DNA of 64,000 nucleotides, taken from the NCBI RefSeq assembly GCF_947504145.1, contig NZ_CANNGQ010000004.1, positions 527,954 through 591,953 of the forward strand, read 5' to 3'. This DNA is from an uncultured Microbulbifer sp. (GTDB taxonomy: Bacteria; Pseudomonadota; Gammaproteobacteria; Pseudomonadales; Cellvibrionaceae). Positions 19,298 to 29,267 of the stretch are shown piece by piece. Position 1 is the first letter of the stretch. Every line of letters begins with the position of its first letter. The translations under genes were made by a program, and so were the position numbers. The notes under the pieces are model-generated. The model saw nothing but the letters and a program-made list of their open reading frames with translations. It did not search any database and was not told the DNA's origin.

Positions 19298-21175
19298 TTA
19301 CAGGCCGGGTTTTACCCCCGGTTCCCCGCTGTCTTTCGCCTTTTCGCCGGTGTCCCAATGGTGGTCCAGGTGTAGGTCCGGGTCTCTCCGGTCTTCCTGC
19401 AGGGCCTGCAGCAACTGCTCCCGGTAGATTTTGGTTTTTGCCGCGTGCTGGGATTCGTTGCGCCAGTAGGGGAACAGGGATTCCAGCATGCGCTGGTCGT
19501 GCTGTTTGAATTTGCGTGCGGCGCGATGGGCCTGATGGTAGGACAGGCCGAGTAGCTGCAGCGCGCCGGCACCGATTTCCAGGGCGCTGTCGATGGTTTC
19601 CCGGTAGATATACTTTACGCCCGCTTCCATCAACGCATACTGATGCATGCGGTTGCGCGCACGGGCCAGGATAGTGAGGTGCGGGAAGTATTTCTGGATG
19701 CGGCTGACGATCTCCAGCGACGCGGCCTGATCGCTGAGCGTCAGGATCACGATTTTCGCGTTGTCTGCACCCGCTGCGTGCAGCAGGTCTTCCCGGGAGG
19801 CATCGCCATAGTAGGCCTTGATGCCGTAGCGGCGCACCAACTCTAGCTGTTCGGCGTTGTGCTCCAGCAGGGTGGTTTCGAAACCGCAGGCGTTCAACAG
19901 GCGACCGGAAATCTGTCCGTAGCGGCCGTAGCCGATGATGATCACCGGTGAGCCGTCATCCTGGGGCGCGCTGTCGGTAATATCCGGTTGCCGCGGGCCG
20001 CTGAAAAAGCGCGGTTGAATCAGTTGTTCGTAGGCCAGCAGCAACAGCGGCGTAAACGCCATGGACAGCGCGATCAGGGCAATCAACACGCTGGATACTT
20101 CTGCGGGCAGCACGTGATTTTGGCTGGCGTAGGCCAGCAGCACAAAGCCGAACTCTCCCGCCTGCGCCAGCGATAACGCAAACAACCAGTCCTCGCCTTT
20201 TGCCATGCCGCGCACCCGCGCCAGCGCAAACAGAATGCCGAATTTCACCAGCACCAGTAACGCCAGTAAACCGAGCAACAGCAGCGGTTTTTGCATTACC
20301 AGTGCCAGGTCCAGTGTGGCGCCGACGGCGAGGAAAAAGAGCCCCAACAGCAAACCTTTAAACGGCTCGATATCCGCTTCCAGTTCGTGGCGAAATTCGC
20401 TTTCTGCCAGAACCACACCGGCTATAAAGGTGCCCAGTGCCGGCGACAATTCCAACCAGCTCATCAGTGCCGCGGCACTCAGCACGATCAGCAGTGAGCA
20501 CGCGGTAAACAGCTCGCGGGTGCGGGTGCCCACCACAATGCGCAGCAGCGGGGTGAGCAAGTAGCGCCCCGCCAGAATCAGAGCCATGATCGAACCGAGG
20601 ACCGCCAGTGCGTAGGCCCAGCCCTGCAGGTCGTCCGGGTCTGTGGCGACTTCCACGGTGGCCAGCAGTGGCAGCAGCGCGAGAATCGGAATCACCGCAA
20701 TATCCTGAAACAGCAATACACTGAACGCATTGCGCCCGCCCTCGGTTTTGAGCAGGTTTTTTTCCGACAGGGACTGCAGCACGATGGCGGTGGAAGACAG
20801 GGCGAGAATCAGGCCTACCGCAGTGGCGGTGCGCCAGCTGAAGTCGAACAATGCGATTGCCAGCCCGCATACGGCGCCGGCGGTCAACAACACCTGCGCG
20901 CCGCCGGTGCCGAAGATGGCGCCCCGGAGAGCCCAGAGCTTTTTAGGCTGCAGTTCCAGGCCGATCAGAAACAGCATCAGCGCCACGCCGAATTCCGCAA
21001 AGTGCAGTTCGTCGCTGGTGTCTCCTACCAGGCCGAAGGCGTGGGGGCCGATCAGTACCCCCGCCACCAGATAGCCGAGTACTGAGCCAAATCCCAGGCG
21101 CTTGGCCAGGGGGACGGAAATAACGGCAGCGGCGAGAAATATGACCGTCTGAAGTAGAAAGTTGTCGTGGGGCAT
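19298..21175 (-). CDS. CPA2 family cation:proton antiporter with TrkA-N domain (KefB/KefC-like)
   Basis: 'VPLAKRLGFGSVLGYLVAGVLIGPHAFGLV...LFQDIAVIPILALLPLL...VIIIGYGRYGQISGRLLNACGFETTLLEHN'. Confidence 0.9.
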   Translation of the reverse strand: MPHDNFLLQTVIFLAAAVISVPLAKRLGFGSVLGYLVAGVLIGPHAFGLVGDTSDELHFAEFGVALMLFLIGLELQPKKLWALRGAIFGTGGAQVLLTAGAVCGLAIALFDFSWRTATAVGLILALSSTAIVLQSLSEKNLLKTEGGRNAFSVLLFQDIAVIPILALLPLLATVEVATDPDDLQGWAYALAVLGSIMALILAGRYLLTPLLRIVVGTRTRELFTACSLLIVLSAAALMSWLELSPALGTFIAGVVLAESEFRHELEADIEPFKGLLLGLFFLAVGATLDLALVMQKPLLLLGLLALLVLVKFGILFALARVRGMAKGEDWLFALSLAQAGEFGFVLLAYASQNHVLPAEVSSVLIALIALSMAFTPLLLLAYEQLIQPRFFSGPRQPDITDSAPQDDGSPVIIIGYGRYGQISGRLLNACGFETTLLEHNAEQLELVRRYGIKAYYGDASREDLLHAAGADNAKIVILTLSDQAASLEIVSRIQKYFPHLTILARARNRMHQYALMEAGVKYIYRETIDSALEIGAGALQLLGLSYHQAHRAARKFKQHDQRMLESLFPYWRNESQHAAKTKIYREQLLQALQEDRRDPDLHLDHHWDTGEKAKDSGEPGVKPGL

Positions 21176-21250
21176 GGCCTGGTCTTGTGCTTCTGTTCTT
21201 GTGCTCTGGTCGAGCTTATTGGTCAGGGGAGCGCGCGTGATTCAGCGCGC

Positions 21251-22564
21251 TCAATCCGTCTGCGGGCTGGGCTCGGACGTTTCCGGGCAGCTGGCGGCGC
21301 GGCTGCGCCGGATTAACGGACCGATGGTGGAGCCCTGCACCACGATAGAGAAGACTACCACGCCGTAGGTCATCACCACCCACAGATGTCGCAGGTCGTG
21401 ACTGCTGTTGTCTGCAATGCCACTGATGGCATAGCCCCCGGGTATCGACATGGCCAGCGCCAGTGCCAGGCCGCCGCGCAGCCCGCCCCATATCAGAATC
21501 CGCTCCGTATACGGATGGTATTTGCGGCGGCGCTTGAGAAAAACAAAGGGCACACTTACAGCGAGGGTGCGGCCCAGCAGTACGATGACGATGGCCGCCA
21601 GGATCAAGACGTAATCGATGGGTTTGAAGTCGATGGTGATCAGGAACAGCCCCACCAGCAGGAACAGAATGCCGTTGAGGAATTCTTCGGTGATGGTCCA
21701 GAAATTGTCCAGCTCGTGTTGGCTCACCCGCGAGAACCCTTTCTCCCGCGTGAAGTTGCCGATGATGATCCCCGCAACCACCATCGCCAGGGCGCCGGAT
21801 ACGCCGAGCATATTGGCGGCGGCAAAACCCGCGGTGGGAATCACCAGGGTCAGCAGCAGTTCCAGGCTGTGGTCGTTGGTGGAGCAGATCAGCCAGTGGA
21901 ACAGGCCGCCGATGGCGAGCCCCAGGGCAATACCGCCGAGTGCTTCCACCATAAACAGGTGGCTGATGGCCGGCAATGTGGGCTCGGTGCCCTCAAACGC
22001 CAGCGCGTAGATCACCGCAAACACCACCATGCCGAAGCCGTCGTTGAACAGCGATTCCCCTTCCACTTGAATCGAAATCTGCTCCGGCGCTTTCAGGCTC
22101 TTGATGATGGCGAGCACCGCGATGGGGTCAGTGGGGGAAATTAGCGCGCCGAACAGCAGGCAGTACACCAAGTCTACGGGCATACCGATCACGCTGAGGA
22201 ATCCGTACAGCATATAACCCACGGCGAAGGTGGAGATCAAGGTGCCGAAAATCGCCAGCACGGTGATTTCCACTTTCTGGTTGCGCAGCATTAACAGGTC
22301 GATATGCAGGCTGCCGGCAAACAGCAGGAAGCCGAGCATGCCTTTCAGCAGCAGGTCTTGCAGGTTCATCAGCGGCAGCAGTTGGGAGACCCAATCGCGC
22401 AGCTCGACAATTTCCAGCTTGCCGAGGCCGGTGACGATCAGCGACAGCGCCAGGGAGCCCGCGGTAATGGCGATGGTGGTCTGGGTGCGCAATACATATT
22501 GATTGAGGAATCCGAGGAACACGGAGATGGCAGCGAGAAAGCAGAAGATGTAATAGACGTCCAT
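21251..22564 (-). CDS. CPA1 (NhaP-type) Na+/H+ antiporter
   Basis: 'LLFGALISPTDPIAVLAIIKSL', 'VEGESLFNDGFGMVVF', 'GGLRGGLALALAMSIP'. Confidence 0.9.
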   Translation of the reverse strand: MDVYYIFCFLAAISVFLGFLNQYVLRTQTTIAITAGSLALSLIVTGLGKLEIVELRDWVSQLLPLMNLQDLLLKGMLGFLLFAGSLHIDLLMLRNQKVEITVLAIFGTLISTFAVGYMLYGFLSVIGMPVDLVYCLLFGALISPTDPIAVLAIIKSLKAPEQISIQVEGESLFNDGFGMVVFAVIYALAFEGTEPTLPAISHLFMVEALGGIALGLAIGGLFHWLICSTNDHSLELLLTLVIPTAGFAAANMLGVSGALAMVVAGIIIGNFTREKGFSRVSQHELDNFWTITEEFLNGILFLLVGLFLITIDFKPIDYVLILAAIVIVLLGRTLAVSVPFVFLKRRRKYHPYTERILIWGGLRGGLALALAMSIPGGYAISGIADNSSHDLRHLWVVMTYGVVVFSIVVQGSTIGPLIRRSRAASCPETSEPSPQTD

Positions 22565-22601
22565 GTGGCGGGAATTCTCCGGTGCCGGGGTTACCTCTAA
22601 C

Positions 22602-22634
22602 CGTAGGAGCCTGCCCTGCCGGCAGGCTCGTACA
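22602..22634. repeat. REP-like palindrome
   Basis: GTAGGAGCCTGCC-ctgcc-GGCAGGCTCGTAC (GAGCCTGCC/GGCAGGCTC perfect arms) in an intergenic gap. Confidence 0.5.
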
Positions 22635-22655
22635 AGTGCGGTGCACGCTGAAACG

Positions 22656-23567
22656 TTACTCGGTGAGTGTGCCGTTATTGTAGTCGCGCAGGGTTTGTTC
22701 GATTTGCTCGCGGGTGTTCATGACGAAGGGGCCGTAATGCACCACCGGCTCATTGAGCGGTTGCCCGTGCAGTACCAGCATGCCAGCTCCCGGTGTTTCC
22801 CCCGGGCCCTGTTCTGGTGCATCCTTGGGCGCGCGCAATTGTAGCGATTCGCCGCCGCCAAACAACACCAGATTACCGCGGGAAATAGTGCCCCGATCGG
22901 TTTCGAGTGCACCGCGGTAGATATACACCAGCGCCGAGTGTTCTGCCGGCAGCGGCAGGATCGTCTCTGCCCCCGGCGCGAGGCGCAGATCCGCCACCGA
23001 CGCATCCGCCGCTGTATCCAATAGAGGCGCGCACTGGGGCTCACCGGCGATCTGCCACTGGCCCGCGATCAGCCGAATCAGAGAGCCGCGATCGTCCAAT
23101 GCCAATTCCCGCACCTGTTCCGGCTGAATATCGCGCCAGTCCGGCTTATTCATCTTGTCTGCGGCCGCCATGTTGATCCACAGCTGGAAACCGTGCATGC
23201 CCGCATTTCCCTGGGACGGCATTTCCGAATGGATAATGCCGCGGCCGGCGCGCATCCACTGTGCACCGCCCTGATGAATGGCGCCGCGATTGCCCAGATG
23301 ATCCTGGTGTTCGAATTCGCCGCTCAACATATAGGTCAGGGTTTCGATACCGCGATGCGGGTGCGGCGGGAAGCCAGCGATATAGTCATCCCGGTTTTCC
23401 GAGCGGATTTCATCGATCATCAGAAACGGGCTGAAGTCCTGTGACTGGAAGCCCGCCACCCGGTGAATCTTCACCCCCGCGCCATCGGCGGATGGATGGC
23501 CCGCCACGACCCGTGCTGGTGCCCGCGCGCCGGCGCCGAATGCATTGTTTGATGTGACTTTAGACAT
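22656..23567 (-). CDS. Pirin family protein
   Basis: 'FLMIDEIRSENRDDYIAGFPPHPHRGIETLTYMLSGEFEHQDHLGNRGAIHQGGAQWMRAGRGIIHSEMP'. Start reassigned to MSKVTSNN. Confidence 0.95.
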   Translation of the reverse strand: MSKVTSNNAFGAGARAPARVVAGHPSADGAGVKIHRVAGFQSQDFSPFLMIDEIRSENRDDYIAGFPPHPHRGIETLTYMLSGEFEHQDHLGNRGAIHQGGAQWMRAGRGIIHSEMPSQGNAGMHGFQLWINMAAADKMNKPDWRDIQPEQVRELALDDRGSLIRLIAGQWQIAGEPQCAPLLDTAADASVADLRLAPGAETILPLPAEHSALVYIYRGALETDRGTISRGNLVLFGGGESLQLRAPKDAPEQGPGETPGAGMLVLHGQPLNEPVVHYGPFVMNTREQIEQTLRDYNNGTLTE

Positions 23568-23719
23568 GGTTCTGTTCCTCCATTTCCGGCAGTATAGGCC
23601 GATAAAATCGCCAGAAAATGGCAAATAATCGCAACTAATATTCGAGCAGTTCGACAGATCCGGTTTTCAAACCGTTCTCTCAGTCAAAACAGACAACCAA
23701 TAAAGACAAAGGACAGTCC

Positions 23720-24607
23720 ATGGCCAAGGTAACACTGGAACAGTGGCGCATGTTTCAGGCGGTGGTGGAACACGGCGGCTTTTCCCAGGCCGCGGAGGCG
23801 GTGCACAAGAGCCAGTCTTCCATCAATCACGCGGTACACAAACTGCAGGAGAGCCTCGGCGTGGCCCTGCTGGAAGTGCGCGGACGCAAGGCGGAGCTCA
23901 CCGACGCCGGGCGGGTCATGCTGAACCGCGCTGGCGGTCTTCTGGATGAAGCCGAGGCGCTGGAGTCCGTCGCGGCCAGCCTCGCCGCGGGCACCGAGGC
24001 GCAGCTACGGCTTGCGGTGGATGTGCTGTTTGATTACGAGGCACTGCTCAATGCGGTGGAGCGTTTCGCAGCGGAGTACCCCCACACCCGCCTGGAGATC
24101 CGCGAGACGGTGCTGTCCGGTGCTGAAGAGTTGCTGTTGCAGCAGGACGTGGATTTTATTCTCACCGCGCGGGTGCCCCAGGGGTTTGTGGGTGTGCCGG
24201 TGTCGCGGGTAAAGTTTCTACCTGTCGCCCACCCGGACCACCCGCTGCATCACCTGGGCCGCCCGGTGAACCGGGAAGACCTCAAGGCAAGCCGCCAGAT
24301 CGTGATGCGCGATTCCGCCCTGAAAAATCGCCAGGATGCCGGCTGGCTGGGCTCCGACCAGCGTATCACGGTCACTAACGTGCATACGTCCATTGAGCTC
24401 ATCGAGCGCGGCCTGGGTTTCGCCTGGCTGCCACAGACCCGCATTCGCGACTCCCTGTCTGCCGACCGTCTGCTGCCACTGCGCACCGAAGCGCCCTGGG
24501 AGCGGGACGTGACCATGTATCTGGTGTACGCCGACCAGGATCGCGCCGGCCCTGCCGCCTGCCAATTGCTGCGGGCATTGCGCGACAGTTTGCCGCCGCT
24601 GGAATGA
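23720..24607 (+). CDS. LysR family transcriptional regulator
   Basis: 'LEQWRMFQAVVEHGGFSQAAEAVHKSQSSINHAVHKLQESLGVALLEVRGRKAELTDAG'. Divergent from pirin. Confidence 0.93.
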   Translation: MAKVTLEQWRMFQAVVEHGGFSQAAEAVHKSQSSINHAVHKLQESLGVALLEVRGRKAELTDAGRVMLNRAGGLLDEAEALESVAASLAAGTEAQLRLAVDVLFDYEALLNAVERFAAEYPHTRLEIRETVLSGAEELLLQQDVDFILTARVPQGFVGVPVSRVKFLPVAHPDHPLHHLGRPVNREDLKASRQIVMRDSALKNRQDAGWLGSDQRITVTNVHTSIELIERGLGFAWLPQTRIRDSLSADRLLPLRTEAPWERDVTMYLVYADQDRAGPAACQLLRALRDSLPPLE

Positions 24608-24666
24608 CGGCGGTGACGATAAGCGCAGAGCATTCACACTCAACCTCTAAATTCAGGAAGTACCCG

Positions 24667-25653
24667 ATGAACCGACACGGCGACGCAATCAATTGGGGCA
24701 TTATCGGCTGCGGCGATGTTACGGAAGTCAAAAGTGGCCCCGCGTTCAACAAGGTCGCGGGTTCGCACCTGCTCGCGGTGATGCGCCGGGATCGGGAGAA
24801 GTTGCGGGATTACGCCGCCCGCCACGGCGTACCCAAAACCTACGCAAGCGCCGACGAACTGATTCAGGACCCGGAAATCGATGCGATATATGTGGCCACA
24901 CCACCCGGTAGCCATCGCGAGTACGCGCTCAAGTGTGCGAGCGCTAACAAGCACTGCTGCCTGGAAAAGCCCATGGCGCTCGATTTTGACCAGTGCCGGG
25001 AAATTGCCACCGCCTTCGAGGACAAAGATGCACAGCTGTTTGTTGCTTATTACCGCCGTTCCCTGCCCCGCTTCAATCGGGTGAAAGCGTGGATTGATGG
25101 CGGAAAAATCGGCACTCTGCGTCATATCAACTGGAGTTATTCCCGCGCGCCCTCGCCTGTGGATCTGTCACCGGAATATAACTGGCGCACCGATTCGGCG
25201 GTCTCCGGCGGCGGTCACTTTGTCGATCTCGCCTGCCATGGACTGGACCTGTTTATCCATCTGGCTGGGGATATCCGTGACGCCAAAGGCATCGCCGTCA
25301 ACCAGCAGAACCTGTACGACGCCGAGGATGCGGTATCGGCCTGTTGGGTGTTTGATAGCGGCGCTACCGGTGCGGGCTTCTGGAATTTTGGCGCCAGCGA
25401 ATACGCTGACGATGTAGTGATTCACGGCAGCCGCGGCAGCATCCGCTTTTCCGTATTTGCCGACAGGCCACTGGTGCTCGAGTGCGAGGACGGCTCTGAA
25501 GTGGTGGAAATCGCCCATCCGGAAAACATCCAGTACTTCCATATCGAGAATATGGTCAAACACCTGAATGGCGAGAGCCGCCATCCGGTTGCCGGCGCCG
25601 AGGGCGGCAAGGTGTCCCGGGTGATGGATCAGATACTGACGGATTTTCGCTAG
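24667..25653 (+). CDS. Gfo/Idh/MocA family oxidoreductase
   Basis: 'INWGIIGCGDVTEVKSGPAF...DAIYVATPPGSHREYALKCASANKHCCLEKPMALDFDQC'. Confidence 0.93.
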   Translation: MNRHGDAINWGIIGCGDVTEVKSGPAFNKVAGSHLLAVMRRDREKLRDYAARHGVPKTYASADELIQDPEIDAIYVATPPGSHREYALKCASANKHCCLEKPMALDFDQCREIATAFEDKDAQLFVAYYRRSLPRFNRVKAWIDGGKIGTLRHINWSYSRAPSPVDLSPEYNWRTDSAVSGGGHFVDLACHGLDLFIHLAGDIRDAKGIAVNQQNLYDAEDAVSACWVFDSGATGAGFWNFGASEYADDVVIHGSRGSIRFSVFADRPLVLECEDGSEVVEIAHPENIQYFHIENMVKHLNGESRHPVAGAEGGKVSRVMDQILTDFR

Positions 25654-25840
25654 GGTACTCCTTTCCCACCTCCCTCTCCTTCCCGTTTCACGTGGCCCTG
25701 CCGGGGCCGATTTCCCACCTAAAAATTCGATATTTAGACCCGAAAATCTGCGATTTTCCTTTCTAAAAACCGAATTACACTGAACAGCGTTGTCACGCCA
25801 TACACTTACTTTTTCAGAAGTCAGACATGAGGGCTGAATC

Positions 25841-26245
25841 ATGAACAATGGTGTGATTTGCGATTTCACCAAGCTGGTGGCGCGTATTCTGATGTCGGTG
25901 ATGTTTATCGTCGCTGGTTACAGCAAGATCGGCGCCTACGCCGGTACCCAGGAATATATGGCGGCCGCCGGCGTGCCCGGTTTCCTGTTGCCACTGGTGA
26001 TCTTACTGGAGCTGGGCGGTGGCCTGGCGATACTGTTCGGCTTTTTTACCCGCTGGGTAGCGCTCGCCTTCGCCGCCTTCTGCCTGATCAGCGCGTGGAT
26101 GTTTCACAATGTGCCGGGCGATCAGATGCAACAGATCATGTTTATGAAAAACATCACTATCGCCGGCGGTTTCCTGATACTGGCCTGTGCTGGTGCGGGT
26201 AAATTCAGTTTCGATCATGCGATGGCGAACGTAAGAAGCCGCTAA
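25841..26245 (+). CDS. DoxX family membrane protein
   Basis: 'LVARILMSVMFIVAGYSKIGAYAGTQEYMAAAGVPGFLLPLVILLELGGGLAILFGFFTRWVAL'. Confidence 0.92.
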   Translation: MNNGVICDFTKLVARILMSVMFIVAGYSKIGAYAGTQEYMAAAGVPGFLLPLVILLELGGGLAILFGFFTRWVALAFAAFCLISAWMFHNVPGDQMQQIMFMKNITIAGGFLILACAGAGKFSFDHAMANVRSR

Positions 26246-26266
26246 AAAGAGATTGAGGAGACATCA

Positions 26267-27238
26267 ATGGGATTGCTGGTAAACGGCGAGTGGAAAGACC
26301 AGTGGTACGACACCAATAAAAGCGGCGGTGCATTTGAGCGGGAGGCGGCGCAGCTGCGCAACTGGATTACTGCCGATGGCAGTGCCGGCCCCAGTGGTGA
26401 GGGCGGATTTGCGGCGGAGAAAGGCCGCTACCATCTGTACGTCTCGCTCGCCTGCCCCTGGGCGCACCGCACACTGATCTTCCGCAAATTGAAAGGACTG
26501 ACGGAATACATCACCGTGTCGGTGGTCAGCCCCTATATGCTGGAAAATGGCTGGACCTTCGATAAAGACGAGGGCAGTAGCGGCGACGACCTGTACGGCA
26601 GCGAATTTCTGCACCAGATCTACACCCGCAACCGCAGTGATTACTCCGGTCGCGTCACCGTGCCCATCTTGTGGGACAAACAGCAGCAGCGGATCGTCAG
26701 TAACGAGTCGGCGGAAATCATCCGCATGTTCAACTCTGCGTTTAACAATCTCACCGGCGACGAGCAGGATTTTTATCCACAGGATCTGCGCGGGGATATC
26801 GATGCCACCAACGACCTCGTTTACCAGAACGTCAATAACGGCGTGTACCGTGCGGGTTTCGCTACCAGTAAAGAGGCCTACGAGACGGCGTACCACCGAT
26901 TGTTTGAAGTGTTGGAGCACCTGGAACAACGGCTTGAGGACAACCGCTACCTCACCGGTGACCGTATTACCGAGGCGGACTGGCGGTTATTCACTACACT
27001 GATCCGGTTCGATGCGGTGTATCACGGCCACTTCAAGTGCAACAAGCAACGGCTGGCGGATTATTCCAACCTGTGGGGCTATGTGCGCGAGCTGTATCAG
27101 TGGCCCGGCGTGGCGGAGACCGTGGATTTCCACCACATCAAGACCCACTACTACGCCAGCCACAAGAACATTAACCCCACCGGTATCGTGCCGGTGGGCC
27201 CGGAGCTGGATTACGCCGCACCCCACGGGCGCGGCTGA
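26267..27238 (+). CDS. Glutathionyl-hydroquinone reductase / Xi-class GST (YqjG-like)
   Basis: 'EKGRYHLYVSLACPWAHRTLIFRKLKGL', 'LYGSEFLHQIYTRNRSDYSGRVTVPILWDKQQQRIVSNESAEIIRMFN'. Confidence 0.92.
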   Translation: MGLLVNGEWKDQWYDTNKSGGAFEREAAQLRNWITADGSAGPSGEGGFAAEKGRYHLYVSLACPWAHRTLIFRKLKGLTEYITVSVVSPYMLENGWTFDKDEGSSGDDLYGSEFLHQIYTRNRSDYSGRVTVPILWDKQQQRIVSNESAEIIRMFNSAFNNLTGDEQDFYPQDLRGDIDATNDLVYQNVNNGVYRAGFATSKEAYETAYHRLFEVLEHLEQRLEDNRYLTGDRITEADWRLFTTLIRFDAVYHGHFKCNKQRLADYSNLWGYVRELYQWPGVAETVDFHHIKTHYYASHKNINPTGIVPVGPELDYAAPHGRG

Positions 27239-27279
27239 CAAATCAATGGTTTAAACCAACAACCCACTAAGGACTTGTC

Positions 27280-27879
27280 ATGAAACTGTTTTACGCCCCC
27301 GGCGCCTGTTCTTTGTCCCCGCATATCGTGGCCTGCGAGGCGGGTATCGACCTGGCGCTGTGCAAGGTCAATCTGAAAACCAAGGAAACCGAAAGCGGCG
27401 GTGACTACACCGAGGTGAACCCCAAGGGCTACGTGCCGGCGCTCCAGCTGGAAGGGGGCGAATTGCTGACGGAAGGACCGGCCATTGTGCAGTTTCTGGC
27501 GGAGCAGAAACCGGAGAAAAAACTGGCCCCTGAGTACGGCTCCCTGGACCACTACCGGGTGCTGGAGTGGTTGAACTTCATTTCCACCGAAATACACAAA
27601 ACCTTCGGGCCATTGTTCTGGGGCGGAAGCGACGATGAAAAGGCCGCCGCCAAAGAGAAGCTCGCCAAGCGCTTCCAGTATGTGGAAGACCATATGGGCG
27701 GCGATTACCTGATGGGCAGCGACTTCTGTATCGCCGACGCCTACCTGTTTACCGTGTACAACTGGTGCAGCAAGGTGGACGTGGACACCGGCAGCTGGCC
27801 TAAACTCAAGGCCTTTGCCGAGCGTATGTCCGAGCGCGAAGGGGTGCAGAAAGCCATGAAAGCGGAGGGGCTTATTTAA
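27280..27879 (+). CDS. Glutathione S-transferase (GstA-like)
   Basis: 'MKLFYAPGACSLSPHIVACEAGIDLALCKVNLKTKETESGGDYTEVNPKGYVPALQLEGGELLTEGPAIVQFLAE'. Confidence 0.93.
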   Translation: MKLFYAPGACSLSPHIVACEAGIDLALCKVNLKTKETESGGDYTEVNPKGYVPALQLEGGELLTEGPAIVQFLAEQKPEKKLAPEYGSLDHYRVLEWLNFISTEIHKTFGPLFWGGSDDEKAAAKEKLAKRFQYVEDHMGGDYLMGSDFCIADAYLFTVYNWCSKVDVDTGSWPKLKAFAERMSEREGVQKAMKAEGLI

Positions 27880-29119
27880 CCCGCTCTTCCACACTTATCG
27901 GCCGCCGCGCCCGGGCCACAAACAGTACCAGGCACAGCGCGGCGGCCGAGCAACACAGCATACCCACCGCGATCGGCACCAGGGTACCGGTGTGCACCGC
28001 ATTGACCGCACCGCCCAGAACCCCACCAAAAATAAACAGCGATGCACCGTAGAGTGCATTGGCGGTACCACTGATATTGGGGAAAAACTCCAGATAGCAG
28101 GCGGCAGAGTTGGGCGCGATGATGCCGACGGAGCCCATCGCCATCACCAGCGGAATCATCCACGCCAGCAATGGCTGCGCATTGCCGTAATAAAGAGTGC
28201 TCGCCAGCAACAGCACGCAGGAGATCACCTGCAGGCTGATCCCCACCAGCAGAATCTGCCGCGGCTCGAACACCTTCAGCAGGCGGATATTCAACTGCAC
28301 CAGCAGTACCAGCCCCAGCACACAGCTGCCGAACAGAATGGGGAAAGTCTCCGAACTGACCCCGAAGTGCTCCATAAACACAAATGGCGCGGTGGTGATG
28401 TAAATAAACATGCAGCCGCTGACAAACGCCTGGCCAAACAGAAAGCCCAGCGCCCGCCGGCAGCGGAAAATCTGCGCGTAGCCCCCGATCATGCTGCGGC
28501 GCGGCAGGCGCTGACGCTTGGCGCGGCGGAAGCGGGACACGGTCTCCGGCAGAATGCCGCGCACCAGAATCATCATCAGCAGGCCGTACACCAGCAGGAA
28601 AATGAAAATCGCGTGCCAGTCGCCGAATGTGAGTAAGGTGGAGCCGATCACCGGCGCCACCATGGGTGCGATCAGCATCATGGTGGCGATCATCGACATG
28701 ATCCGCGCCGCCTCGCGGCCGTGGTACAGGTCGCGCACAATCGCCCCACAGATCACCGTGGCAAAACCGCCCCCCACCGCCTGAAAGAAGCGCAGAGCCA
28801 CCAGCACTTCCACGTTGTTGGTGAACAGGATCAGGGTGGTGCTGACGATAAAAATACACAGGCCGATGGTGCCGACGAGAATGCGCCCCCAGCGATCCGA
28901 CAGCGGCCCGCCAAAGATCTGCCCCACCGCAAAGCCCAGCAGGTAGCTGGATACCGAGTGCTGCACCTGCGCCACTTCCACGCCCAGCGCTGCCGCCATG
29001 GCCGGAATGGCCGGCAGATAGGTGTCAATGGCAAAGGGGGTCAGCGCCACCAGTGCGGCGAGGCATGGGGCTAGCCAGCGGGGCGGATTGCCGTTGGCAT
29101 CGTAAAAATTCGGGGGCAT
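27872..29119 (-). CDS. Bcr/CflA family MFS efflux transporter
   Basis: 'ALTPFAIDTYLPAIPAMAAALGVEVAQVQHSVSSYLLGFAVGQIFGGPLSDRWGR', 12-TM-like hydrophobicity. Confidence 0.9.
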   Translation of the reverse strand: MPPNFYDANGNPPRWLAPCLAALVALTPFAIDTYLPAIPAMAAALGVEVAQVQHSVSSYLLGFAVGQIFGGPLSDRWGRILVGTIGLCIFIVSTTLILFTNNVEVLVALRFFQAVGGGFATVICGAIVRDLYHGREAARIMSMIATMMLIAPMVAPVIGSTLLTFGDWHAIFIFLLVYGLLMMILVRGILPETVSRFRRAKRQRLPRRSMIGGYAQIFRCRRALGFLFGQAFVSGCMFIYITTAPFVFMEHFGVSSETFPILFGSCVLGLVLLVQLNIRLLKVFEPRQILLVGISLQVISCVLLLASTLYYGNAQPLLAWMIPLVMAMGSVGIIAPNSAACYLEFFPNISGTANALYGASLFIFGGVLGGAVNAVHTGTLVPIAVGMLCCSAAALCLVLFVARARRPISVEERVK

Positions 29120-29267
29120 AAAAACTCAGGTGAAAAGAAGCTCGGGTACAGCGTTGGATTGGGGCGCGAGCGGATACTGGGACAAGCATAGTCAGCACCG
29201 GGCGCGGGCATGGTAGCCGTCGCGCCCTGTGGTTTCCATGACAGTTGCGGAATTAGCGGTCAGCTGT

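Noticed and set aside
27876-28859. 327-aa minus-strand ORF overlapping the Bcr/CflA transporter
   Set aside because: Out-of-frame Arg/Gly/Pro-rich translation of the transporter gene.
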